Source: Volvox africanus
Lineage: Eukaryota; Chlorophyta; Chlorophyceae; Chlamydomonadales; Volvocaceae
Length of the DNA stretch: 64,000 nt
Reading direction: 5' to 3'
NCBI GenBank assembly: GCA_030268105.1
Contig: BSDZ01000003.1
Span: 4,464,001-4,528,000, forward strand
Both the position numbers and the translations under genes were made by a program. The notes under the pieces are model-generated. The model did not search any database, was not told the origin of the DNA, and saw nothing but the letters and a program-made list of their open reading frames with translations. Shown here piece after piece: positions 1-11,070 of the stretch; positions within the stretch are counted from its first letter, which is position 1; each line of letters opens with the position of its first letter.

Positions 1-1556
1 GCAATAGGCATGGTTGCCGCAATTTTGGCAGCAGCGTCAGCAATCCTCTTGAGAGTGCAGCAGCACTTCAGTTATGTCCGCCAGTTTTGGCAGGCATGTG
101 TGGTGATGATTATATTGCCTGAAGTGTTGGACCGAGCGTTCAGGAGAAGGTGTATTCATAGCTGAGACGGGTGAGTCTCCCTGGGTTCCCCGGGTGGCCT
201 GGTGTTCACCAGCGGGTATGGAGACCACATCCTGGTGATGATGTCGGGTGGGAGTCAGCTTTGGAAGGTGCGGCACGCTGAAGTGTATCCCCCTTCCGCC
301 CCCCTGTCGCCCCGTGTTGACAATGAGTTCTCATAATAGTATGCATGCGCATAAAAGTATGCATGCGCATCTACCTGACATTCACCGACGCCAGGTAGAA
401 AGTGGACGCTTTTCAGCCCCTGACCGAAGCACACGAAAACATGTTTTAAAGAGCTCCAAGATGAATTGTTAAAACAAACTCTGCACGGCTTCTGCCCTTT
501 CCTTAAAAGAGGGGTTTAAAAGTCCGATTGATTGGACGACAGCGAAGGTAAGGAGAGTGACAAGGCATGCACATTTGAGTGCCTACCAACACGATTAGCT
601 GAGGCTGCCCGCTGTTACTTCACAGCATCTGTTGGCAGACATATATGACACCACACGCTCGTTCAGCAGGTTCATAGAGCACCGTGACTACACAGGTATA
701 AATACAGCCCCTCCAAACCCTACGGGCCCTCCAAACCCATCTCATCACCGTCTCCTGACTCATCGCCGAGCATAATGATACCCACGCAATTCACACCAAT
801 GACCAGAGCTTGGCTTGGATAAAATCGCACAGAGTCACAAATTTAGCAATGCGTCCACTCACATCTCCCAACCCCATATTCCGGAATAACACCCAGCACG
901 GTCTGACCCCGGACTTGAGCCCAACATCACTGTCCGTCGGCTGGGAGGGGAACTGCACCCTCGGCACAATCTCACGCAACTGGAAGCTAGCGAATTGCCA
1001 CTTTGGCACCATTGAGGACGATTCCCCAAGCAGATGGCGAGTTAACCAGCCAGTGGACGCCACCAGCATCTGGGGTGACTCCCCTGATGTAGCTGGCGGC
1101 TGTGACCGGGAGTTGGGTTGTTATGGATCTATCAATCCGTGGAATTCATCTTGCACAGAGCTATATGGATCATATGCACGGAGCTATACGGCTGCTGCTG
1201 CTGCACACCGTGCTGTACTGCTGCACATCCATCCTTCGTTTGAATACCCAGAGGTGTATTTACTTTCACACAACACTTGGTCAAGTTATGCATGGCGGTT
1301 TCAAAACTCCATTACCAACACGACATCTGAGCTGACTGGACATCTTGTAGCGGCTGCTGCGTTGGTCGTTAGCCTCGCTGAAGTCACGGGTCGTGCAGCA
1401 GTTCTATGGAAAAGCAGTTGTTTCTTGGCTGAAGAGCAGCAACAACATCTTGGGTTGGGTAGGGTGGTTGCATTCATATGGCAGTGGCAAAGCTCGCTAT
1501 GTTGGATGTGCAGTGCTGCGCAGAAGTGCTGGCCCGGTAATGATGACTGCTCCACC
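1..1556. other. No recognised gene (left flank)
   Basis: I see no recognisable gene in this stretch. A long open frame on the plus strand begins near 810 and runs into the minisatellite at 1,557. It has no recognisable domain, no ATG at its 5' end, and I found no convincing splice structure, so I do not call it. The start of the window is less GC-rich than the gene regions further right. Confidence 0.5.
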
Positions 1557-1910
1557 CTGGTTCCTGGTTCCTGGTTCCTGGTTCCTGGTTCCTGGTTCCT
1601 GGTTCCTGGTTCCTGGTTCCTGGTTCCTGGTTCCTGGTTCCTGGTTCCTGGTTCCTGGTTCCTGGTTCCTGGTTCCTGGTTCCTGGTTCCTGGTTCCTGG
1701 TTCCTGGTTCCTGGTTCCTGGTTCCTGGTTCCTGGTTCCTGGTTCCTGGTTCCTGGTTCCTGGTTCCTGGTTCCTGGTTCCTGGTTCCTGGTTCCTGGTT
1801 CCTGGTTCCTGGTTCCTGGTTCCTGGTTCCTGGTTCCTGGTTCCTGGTTCCTGGTTCCTGGTTCCTGGTTCCTGGTTCCTGGTTCCTGGTTCCTGGTTCC
1901 TGGTTCCTGG
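1557..1910. repeat. 7-bp minisatellite (CTGGTTC)n, about 50 copies
   Basis: The unit CTGGTTC is repeated without visible interruption for 354 bp. Because 7 is not a multiple of 3, all three frames of each strand stay open and spell the same peptide (LVPGSWF on plus, NQEPGTR on minus). The apparent 139-371-residue frames across it are artefacts of the array. Confidence 0.97.
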
Positions 1911-2850
1911 ATGCAACGAACATAAAATTCACCTGGCATGGCGCCATGACACATACATGTACATACGTCTGTATATGGCTGCCGCTGTAATCGGCTTTCA
2001 ACTACCCATCAGTGCTACTTATTGAGCAGCCCTGTTCTAGCGGTGCAAGCTATGCAGCCCGTGCGTCCCCAAGGTCTCGCCCGAGGTCGACTTGTGGGGT
2101 CAGAGAGAAGGGCGAAAGGTCCGAGGCTGAAATGCCCCTCATGCAGCTGTCAAATGACCCTCGCTTCCCGCTGGGTCACAGACGCCGAAGCCACCGTCAC
2201 ATCATCATCATCATCATCATCATCATCACGCCTGAGTCTACTTATTCATAAGGACATGTAAACAATACTTAACACCATCACCAGGACGCAATTGCGCTGT
2301 GGGAAACATCACGCCCGAATCCAGCGGGTGCGGCACCCCCATTGCCGCTCTCTGCGCAGTGACCCAGCCAGGACTCAGGAAGCTAAGGCCGGGACGCAAG
2401 CTGCAGCGGGGAGGAGGAACGACATCGGAGGGTACGCGATGCCAAGATCGCCCAGAAGATATATGTATTTTAAAATATAGCCGTACATCAACATACAAAG
2501 CCAATTTTCATTTGTATGTGATGAGAAGCTTTGGTGCGCTTTGATGCTTTGTATTATTTCGATGACATTAATATCTGTATAAGGATTGGATTATTCGTGC
2601 ACCGTAACAGAATCCTTATAATACATATAAGCTTGTTTTTTTGTTGAGACCTTGACTGGCCTTATGCTCCCGACTGAGCAGCAGTTTTTTGCCAGTTGCC
2701 CTTTTTGTTGGACAATTGTAGAAGGAATAATTAGGGTAATGCTCGTCCCCTTCCAATATCGTTTTCGTTCTTTGGCTCTTTGGTTCTATTGTGGCCGATA
2801 GACCACCGCTAGTCGACCCTTGGACGCGATACAAGGCGAAGGATCCGACC
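1911..2850. other. Intergenic; no gene seen; (ATC)n microsatellite
   Basis: No gene recognised. An (ATC)9-type microsatellite lies at about 2,199-2,228. A 72-codon minus-strand open frame at 2,616-2,834 has an unremarkable composition and no recognisable domain. Confidence 0.5.
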
Positions 2851-2882
2851 GACCCATGGGTCCCTGCCGCCCCTTATATAAG
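2851..2882 (+). promoter_or_regulatory. Candidate LACS promoter: GACCCATGGGTC palindrome plus TATA box
   Basis: A perfect 12-bp palindrome GACCCATGGGTC (2,851-2,862) is followed by a TATA-like TATATAAG (2,875-2,882). A start site 25-30 bp downstream would leave a 5' leader of about 160 nt before the acyl-CoA synthetase ATG at 3,066. The position fits a core promoter. The role of the palindrome is inference; further copies lie in the same gene (4,981, 8,431, 8,500). Confidence 0.45.
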
Positions 2883-3065
2883 ATTAGGTGTCTTGCCCTG
2901 AAGATGCGGCAATGTCACGTAATCCCTGGATTCAAAACTCTGAACACAAAACATGTGGACCGTTTCACACGGTATCCTGGAAGAACGTGTTTATAACCCT
3001 ACTTGCATTCGCATTCCGGCCCTCAACTCTGCATTTGTAACCTCAACTGCGTTTTCGTAGCTCAT

Positions 3066-6000
3066 ATGACGGTGGCGGCGGGAGCGGCCGCGACGACCAG
3101 GTCCCCAGCAGCGGCGGCGGCGGCGGTGGCGGCGGCGGCAGATTCCGCTGCTGCCCTCACAGGAAGCAACGACGGCGCGCCAGCGGAGCGCAAACAGCAG
3201 CTCAAGTACAAATGGCTGGTAGAGGTGCGAAAACTCCCTGTACCCACCCACCCGGCGGGTTCGCAGGGAACTGCTAAGGGACCGTTTTAATCTTTTTTGT
3301 TGTTCCACTGAAAAAAATTTAAGAAATGCGTTTCTTATCAAATTGAGGATGTTGGCTTCCTACGGACATCACAATTGTTATGGTTGTTGTAATTGTTGCC
3401 ACGGTATTGGCCCCCAATACAACGAACCTCTCCCCCTCCCCCCGCGCATACGGCATACACACAAACCCGATCTACACCCCCCCGCCCGCCCCACCCCGGT
3501 TGAACCCTCGCCAGATGGAACCCTCAGTGCCAGGGGACGGCGCCCTCAGCCCCTCCTTGAGCCCCGTTTATCGCCACATATGGAGCGCGGGCGGCTTCCC
3601 AACCCCCCCTTTCGGGGCCGCCACCTGCTACGACATCTGGCACGCCAGTGTGCAGCGTAACGGGTCCGCACCCTGTTTGGGATGGCGGAAGGTCATGAAC
3701 GATGGCAGGCCGGGGCCGTACACATTCATGTCGTACAATGAAGCTGAGCAGCAGGTAAGGCAGGCGCCACCATGTGTTATTTTACATTTCGCCAGATCTC
3801 AGGCTCGCATAATGACGGTTCTGCAGTCTGATCCAATCACCAACCAAACCACCCCACCCCTTACCCCTCGCCTCTTCCCGCACCTCCCTACGAATGCTCC
3901 ACGGCTAACCCCCGCGTGACCTGGTCTCGTACAATCGCCTCCCCCTTGCCCTCCCGGACCCTTTCCCTTCCCGACCCTTCCCCCACTCCCCTGATTCCCC
4001 CTTCCCCCCCGACCGATCATTCGACCCTCATGGTTAGTTCTCGTTTCATCAGTATCGGCACAAGGATTCGTTTTATTCGACTTTCCCACCCCCGTCCCTT
4101 CCCCCTCTCCCCTGAGAAAGGGGGAAAAACCCTAAAACCCTAAAACCCTAAACCCTAAACCCTAAACCCTAAACCCCCCGACAAACACACACACATACAC
4201 GACCCTCGGCCAGGTGTGTTTCGTTTCTTCGGGGCTGGCGGCTGCGGGACTGCGGCGGGGGGACAAGGTGGCGGTGTATGCGGCCAACTGCCCGGAGTGG
4301 ATGATCGTACTGCAGGTGAAATCAAGGGGGGTCCTATAAATGCATATAGGATTCCGTATATGTATCGTACACTCAATTTTACGGGTATGTGTGTAAACGA
4401 TGCGGAGTGGAAACGTGCTTAGGGACCCGTGGAAAGTGGGTAGCAAATCGCGCAACAGCATAAGGCCCCAGTGCGTCCTCCTCTGCTTGTGCCTCCCCGC
4501 CAGTAGCCAGGTCTACAGGACACATCGTTGTACGGCTTCTCTTGTTTACTTAATGGTTTATTCTATTCACAGCCTAGGTGGCTACCTACCTAACCAGTTT
4601 ACATTCGAATAAGGTTTCCCGCCTTTTGGCCACCTGAAGGACGAGGCCAGCCACCATCTCCCACCGTCACGGTTAGTGGTTAGTGGTTAATGATCGTACT
4701 CTTCACCAGCGTCTCCACACCAGCAGTACCAGATCTCGTCTATTCGCCCTTTTCCCCTCCTGCGCCCTATCCCCCTAACCTTGATAACCGCAGGCCTGCA
4801 ACCGCATGAGTTACATCTGCGTGCCGGTGTACGACACGTTGGGACGAGATGCAGTACAATTTGTCGTGAATCATTCTGGCGCCCGCGTGTTGTTCGTATC
4901 CTCGGATAAGATGCGGAGTGCAGTGGCGGCACTCGACCACATCAATGCGCCTCTGATATTGTTGGTGCATTGGGGCCCGCGACCCATGGGTCACGTTGAT
5001 CCCCCCAGCCCGACCGCCGCTGGCGTCACTGGCTTTGGCGCGCCGTTCGCCACTGGTGGCCGCACACGTGAAGAGGGAACCGACGTGGAGTACGTCCGCC
5101 AAATGATGTTTTCGGAGCTTGTTGAAGCTGGGTCCCGTACGGCTGCTGTACCGCCCCAGCCACCCCAGCCCGAAGATCTCACATCCATCATGTACACCAG
5201 CGGTACGACAGGCGATCCCAAAGGTGGGTCGGGGTGGTTTCGGAGCGAGCAGGGAGGCTGTTTCGAGGTAAGTGTGCGGGTAGGGGCCGGGGGGGTGTTA
5301 ACTAACAACCGCACCGTACACAAACCACAACATGTTCAAAAACAGGTAACTACCCCCGACACGGGGTTTTGTTGTGCTTTTCCATTAAGACACGGTCGGC
5401 CAATATTCCGTACGCGAGTAGTATTACCGTATAGTCCTTTGTTCCATGTGGCTTTTAACCTACTTCATGGAGTCCTTCGTAAGATAAAATTGTACGGCAT
5501 CTGATCACTAAACACACACGCATGAATACACACGCTGACCCCCGTGCAGGGGTTCAGCTCCCCCACTCAGCGGTGGTGGCGGCGGTGGCCTCTTTGGCGG
5601 CGGCCCTGGAGCACTACGATGAGCCCGTGGGTCCGGGGGACTCCATGCTGTCGTACTTGCCGCTGGCTCACATTTTCGATCGGTGGGTGGGATGTTTTCT
5701 GTACGGCAGCAATTAAACACATTTCCGATGCGTGCGCGGTGGGCCCCTGGCTGTGAAATGTACAAACATGCCGTCCTACAATTTCTGATTGTTCTCGTCC
5801 CATAAGTGTACGACAGAACATTAATACGATTATAGTTTAGTGATATTAAATGAGTAGTGAGCTTTCGTCGGGCTGCACGTTCCAGCAATCGTGACATGGT
5901 CAGTTGGTGTACGGCATCGAGCAGCAACCTACGTTGACCCCCAGCTGCATCTCGGAAATCACTTCTGATGGGCTGAGTGTCGTATGCCGTGATGAGAGAA

Positions 6001-9000
6001 GGGAAGTGGTAGTAAATACCACAGGGAATGAAGTGTACGGCAAAAAACCCGAAAAGGAAGGTTGTGACGGTTGCTCGGCCCATCACGTGCCGTAGGGTTT
6101 CTGAGGAGACCTCTCTGGCGGCGGGCGCCTGCATCGGTTACTGGTCTGGTGACGTGGCGCGAGTGGGGGAAGACGCGGCTGCTCTGAAGCCGTCGGTATT
6201 CGTAGGTGTGCCACGAGTGTACGACAAGGTGTACGAAACGGTACGATACTTTTCTGAGTTCTTACCTAAGGACATCAAAGCAATCTTAGCCACACAAATT
6301 TGGACTCTGTTAAGGTTGTTTTCTCTTTTGTACGGATGTCAACATCCCCCAATGGCGCAAACTTACCCCTTCATTGCGCATGCAGGTGCAGCACCGCTTG
6401 TCTGGCGTAAACTGGCTGCGACGGTCCATCTTCAGAGCGATGTACGACAAGAGGCTGAAGATGTTGCGAGGTGGCGGCAACCCTAACGTGGCCACTTTGC
6501 AGCTGCCCCTCCCGCTGCCCGGTTTCCTCGGCCGTTGGCTGCATTGGGGGAGGCGGGGCGGGGGGCCGCGAGACCGCCTCCGCGTAGGGGAGCAGGATGA
6601 TGGTGTTGACGATGTGAAGGGTTCCGGAGCAGCCCACGGGTCGGTGCTAAGGCTGGGGCTGGGTTTCGTGGACAGCATCGTGTTTGGACGCATCCGCCGG
6701 GGTCTGGGAGGAAGGCTCAGGTGTGTAAAGGGGGGTGGGGTGGGATATGTGCATGTGTTTGCTTATGTGTGAGTAGGGGGCGCGTGGGGCGTTGCGTGTC
6801 ACTTAATCGATTTTTTTGTACGGCGATTCTCTTCTGCAGTTGTTTGTTGGCCGTACCTATCGGGTTTCGTTGCCCATCCAGGCCGCGAACCCGCTTAACT
6901 CCGGATCTCTCGTGCATCTTGGGTTACTCCCCTCCCCTCCCCTCCCCTCCCCTCCCCTCCCCTCCCCTCCCCTCCCCTCCCTGCCCGAAAGGCTGGTTGT
7001 CAGCGGCGGCGCTCCGCTCACCCCCCGTGTTGAGGAGTTCCTGCGGGTCACTCTGGGCGCCCCCGTGTCTCAAGGGTACGGCCTGACTGAGACCTGCGCC
7101 GCCTCCTTCATGCAGGAGCCGTATCACTGGGAGCAATTCGGTGTGTGGACGGGAAACTGGGAGGAGGATGGGGGGAGGTGTGTGTGTGGAGGGGGAGGGG
7201 GGGAGGAGGGAAGTACGTCTGTGTATGTGCGGAATGGGGAAGGGGGAGGGGGAGAAAAGAAAGGGGGAGGGGGAAAGGGAGAAAGGGGAGGGGGAGAAAA
7301 GAAAGGGGGAGGGGGAAAGGGAGAAAGGGGAGGGGTTTGGACTCCAATGCGCTGCCGTGACACGTCATAACGGTAGAAGTAACCGGGAACAGCAGCAGCT
7401 TCAAACTCCGCCCCCAGACCGCCCAACCCCGATCCAGCTACGTCTCTGCAACGCGTAAGGCCCTACCGACCTATGTGTCACCGGAGAAACTCCGAAACCG
7501 TGTGCACAAAACGCACACCTTCATCCCAATCAGCTCCAGAGCTTCTGAAGCCTCTTTCTAACAACCACCTTCCGTTGCTCGTAACCCGCCATCTTTCCAT
7601 GTGGTACAGACGTCGTTTGGGTTTTTCATTGTGTCCACAGCCGTACTCCCCGTACGGCGTCAATTACGGGGAGCTGAACCCCCCGACACCACCCATCACC
7701 ACCTGCCGCCCCTCCCGCCCCGCCCCGCCAGCATCTCTACAGCGGCAATCTCAGGTCTCATTTATTCGTCTTCCCCTTCCCCCTCATGCCCCTCCCCCCC
7801 CTCCCCTCTCCCTAAAAACCCTAAAACCGTAAAAACCCCTTCCCCCTCCCCCCTCCCGATAGGCTCCGTGGGGCCCCCGCTGCTTTGTACGGAGTTCCGG
7901 CTGCGATCCATACCCGAGATGGGGTACCTGGCGGAGGGGGGCGGGGAGCAGTGCCAGATGCCGGCGGGGGAGCTGCTGCTGAGGGGACCTCAGCTCTTCA
8001 CTGGTAAATGCCGTACAATGCCGTATTGTGCCGTACCCAAAACATTCCCGAGGTATGCATCCGTATGTGCACGCCGGTTCGTCACTGGCCCTCCTTTAAG
8101 GCCCTCCTTATATAACACAAGATCGCGATACTCCAAAACCCACACACAGGTTATTACCGGCGGCCGGACCTGACCCGGGAGGCCCTGGGTCCGGATCCAG
8201 GGAATGTCCCGCACGAGGAGGCAACAGCGCCTGGTGGAGCGGGAGGGACGCCGGCGGAGGTGGAGGCGGAAGCGGGACGTGCGGGTATAGACCCCCGCCG
8301 TGGTCGGTGGTTTTGTACGGGAGATATCGCAGCACTCCGTCCAGATGGCAGTGTGGAAATCGTGGACCGAATTAAAAACATGTTCAAACTGAGTCAGGGT
8401 GCGTTCCGATCTGCCGAGCGATCCGGGAACGACCCGTGGGTCAGTGCGGACCGGGCAGTGGATATCGTACGCCGCCTTCTGTTCTGTTCCGAATTCCGCG
8501 ACCCGTGGGTCACCTGACGAAAGCAGCGATATTAGGGGGTGAGATTACGATGGCAGCTCCACCCCCGGCCCCTCTTTGCCAGTGGAAGTCGAAACACCCA
8601 ATGGTTGCTGCACCCCACTTTCAGCGCCTCCATCCCCCAAATGGTATTCACCCCTCCCCACACCCGATCCCCTCCCCCCTATCCCCGGCTTTTAACGTAT
8701 CCCGTCAGGAGAGTACGTCAGCCCGGAGCACCTGGAGTCAGTGTACGGCGAGGCCCAAGTTGTGGAGCAGATATGGGTGTACGGCGATAGCCACAAGAAT
8801 GCCTTGGTGGCTGTGGTGGTGCCGGAACGCAGAGCGCTGATGTCACTTGTACGGTATATCGAGATCAAAGACGCAACCGCCAATACAACCACCACAACCG
8901 TGGCAACAAAGGGCAAGGAGATGGCGGCGGCGCCCGCGGGGCCGACAACTGCAGCCGCTGCCGCTGCCGCTGCCGCTGGTGGTGGTGTTGGTGGTGTTGG

Positions 9001-9542
9001 TGGCGAGGTGGGCGGGAATGGGGAGGCAGCGGGTCTGCTGGCGACGCTCTGCAAGTCGACCAGGTTGATACCCGCTGTGCTGCAGCAACTGCAGGTGCGT
9101 CGCACGTGTATTTGGGTGTGGAGGTCGGTGTGCATTGAGGGGGGGGGGAGGGGCAGCCTAGTAAGCATCTCCTCATTACACTGACCTGGTTGGGCCGTGT
9201 CTATGCTGGGTTGTAAATGTCGCCTTTCTCCACCCCCCAAACACCAAACACCAAAACCTGTGTGAATGCTGAGTAAGGCCCCGCCTCATGATGATAATAA
9301 TGTCAATGATTTGCCGTACGTACGTCTTTTCCCCCGGTCTCTCACATTACTGCTGGCAGGAGGTCGGTCGGGCCAATCAGCTGCGTGGTTTTGAGATTAT
9401 ACGTGCCGTACACATGGTTCCGGAGCCCTTTACCCCGGAGAACGGCATGATGACGGCCACTTTGAAGCTGCGGCGGCCGGCGCTGCTGCGGTGCTTCCGG
9501 AGGGAGATTGACGAGATGTACGAGCAACTGGCTCAGTCATGA
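3066..9542 (+). CDS. LACS: Long-chain acyl-CoA synthetase (12 exons, 883 aa)
   Basis: ATP-dependent ligase that converts long-chain fatty acids to acyl-CoA through an acyl-AMP intermediate; ANL adenylate-forming superfamily. Exons: 3066-3224, 3515-3754, 4214-4315, 4794-5223, 5550-5682, 6096-6240, 6386-6720, 6992-7140, 7863-8003, 8150-8398, 8709-9094, 9360-9542; all junctions are GT/AG and phase-consistent. Visible motifs: the P-loop YTSGTTGDPKG (about residues 301-311, split by intron 4), LPLAHIFDR, VSGGAPLTP, the A5-type GYGLTETCA (about 540-550), the hinge-region WFCTGDI, and the FACS-type region DGSVEIVDRIKNMFKLSQGE (about 675-695). The C-terminus (EQLAQS) is not a peroxisomal PTS1. Odd features: a low-complexity T/A/G-rich insert in exon 11 and an Ala-rich N-terminus. 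The start is the first ATG of the frame after a TATA box. It converges with MPP10. Family assignment is firm; substrate preference and compartment are not readable. Confidence 0.95.
4021..4090 (+). repeat. Dispersed intronic repeat, 3'-end copy (LACS intron 2)
   Basis: This copy has the shared 3' signature: GGTTAGTTCTCGTTTCATCA, then a CAGTATCGGCACAAGG-like segment, then TTTATTCGACTTTCC and a C/T-rich tail. The closest relative is at 23,130-23,190. The tail runs on into telomere-type repeats at 4,126. Confidence 0.75.
4126..4177. repeat. Interstitial telomere-type repeats in LACS intron 2
   Basis: About six consecutive units read CCCTAAAA, CCCTAAAA, then CCCTAAA four times. Octamers of the Chlamydomonas type (TTTTAGGG on the other strand) stand beside heptamers of the Arabidopsis type. 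The array lies inside the intron between exons 2 and 3. A degenerate relative (CCTAAAAACCCTAAAACCG) occurs at about 7,811 in intron 8, also just after a copy of the dispersed repeat. Confidence 0.93.
4570..4760 (+). repeat. Dispersed intronic repeat, longer copy (LACS intron 3)
   Basis: It contains the 5'-side segment CCTAGGTGGCTACCTACC, a middle part with GGCCAGCCACCATCTCCC, and the 3' signature CAGCAGTACCAGATCTCGTC followed by TATTCGCCCTTTTCCCC. The same order of blocks is seen at 44,300-44,460 and 23,045-23,190. Confidence 0.7.
6925..6981 (+). repeat. (CCCCT)n tract in LACS intron 7
   Basis: About ten CCCCT units directly precede the exon 8 acceptor and act as an extended polypyrimidine tract. 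Confidence 0.9.
7240..7336 (+). repeat. Duplicated polypurine block in LACS intron 8
   Basis: A purine-only block (AGAAAAGAAAGGGGGAGGGG and following) is repeated twice in tandem. Runs of five G give it G-quadruplex or triplex potential on the transcribed sequence. Confidence 0.85.
7735..7830 (+). repeat. Dispersed intronic repeat copy (LACS intron 8)
   Basis: It carries CTACAGCGGCAATCTCAGG, then TCTCATTTATTCGTCTTCCC and a C-rich tail ending in degenerate CCCTAAAA-like units. The arrangement matches the copy in intron 2. Confidence 0.72.
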
Positions 9543-11070
9543 TGCCGTACATGCATCTGGCCTTCAGCGCGTTTAAATACCCGCTTTCTCGCAGCCTGCC
9601 CCTTACCCTCTACCCCTCCCCCCCCGTGTCGGCAAATTCGGCGACATGCGCACTTCTGTGGCCTGGGATGTCAGGGCAGTACGACAACAGTAACAGCAAT
9701 CGTAGCAAAAGTAGTAACAGATGTTTTGCACGCAGGCAACGGTGGGGAGTAGTGGTTGTTGTTACTGCTTTACTGATGCCTGAGGAGAGGGCACTCGAAG
9801 CTCCCCAGAGGGTGTTCGTACCGACCTGGCAAAACGATTAGCTCATCGCTCTCGGAGGGCTTGATTAAGCACCCATCGCCCAAGAAGGCGCAATCGGCCA
9901 AAACGAATTTCTCACTTTGCAGCGCTGCCAAGGACCGTTGCATTCGCAAACGTCACTCGCCATGTCTACCCCACAGCACATGCATGAACAAGTCCCTGCA
10001 TGTGCCGTACATCTACGATACCTGTTAGGTATTTGCCGTATGCATTATTTTGAAAAGGCGCATCTTGCGCGATGACGCCTCAACGCGGTCTTCCGACGTC
10101 CATATGTTGGGCTGTCATGTACCACGTTGCCTCCTTCGTTGGTAGCCTAAATTGTGCAGGTGCTCTACGTCGTACGCCATGTCGTACAAGCGTGCTTAGA
10201 GCTTTGTTGACAGAGATTGCCGCGGCCGCAGTGTCCCCGGCTTCGTTGAACCACAGCGTAACCCTTTGTTGTTTTGTTGTTTTAACGTTTTGAGGCTCCG
10301 ACTCCCGATACGGCATTTGGAACACCTTCAGCTCTCCATGCGGACTAACCTGCTATAGCTTTGCAGCCGGTTGGTTGGTGCGGGCCGGGGGTCACAGCTG
10401 GGGGCTGACCATCATCTGCAGACAAGCACAATCACAAAGCCGCAAGTAGTCGCACTCTGCTGGTGGATCACTTCAGGTCGCAGTTTGGAAGTCCGCACCG
10501 GTTTCCGCTACAGCTAGTCACATTCCCCGCAGCAGCCGTACAACGCCAAGCTGGACATGACCCCAAAATGGATCTCACACCACATGACAGTTCCTCCCCT
10601 CGCACAGTCTCCTCTCCGGTGCTCTGCTGCACTCACGCACATACACACACAAACACAGGCACTCTTCCTTCCCCTGCTTTCCCCGCCCCTACCCCTCACT
10701 GCTGTCGGGTGCACGTGCAACTCCGCAACCCGAGTCCCTCCCCCCCCCAGACAACGGAGATCCCCTCCCCCGATTGGTGCGCATCAGAACCTGTATCAAT
10801 TAGGGCCAACCTAATTCCCCCGCTTCCCCCCTCAGCTGCAGCCCTCGGCTGGGGGGAGGCCTGTCCCTGTACCCTACACCTCAACTGCTGGCTGCTGCCG
10901 ATCAGGGTGACCGAGGGTATGCGGCCACCTACGCCCAACAGTCCACCATCCCTTAGCCACCACCACCACCATCACCACCACCACCACCACCATCAGCAGC
11001 AGCAGCACCACCAGCACCAGCACCACCTCTCCCCGCCCGCCAACGCGGTCAACGCGGCCCTGCGCCTCCG
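9543..11070. other. Convergent intergenic region between LACS and MPP10
   Basis: This holds the 3' ends of two convergent genes. No other gene is recognised. A (CAC)n/(CAG)n tract at about 10,960-11,020 gives a His/Gln run in one plus frame, which I regard as low-complexity 3' sequence. The octamers TGTACGGC/GCCGTACA recur (9,543, 10,001, 10,544). Confidence 0.6.

Noticed and set aside
810..1925. 371-codon plus-strand frame entering the heptamer array
   Set aside because: It lacks an ATG at its start, has no recognisable domain, and its last third is only the minisatellite.
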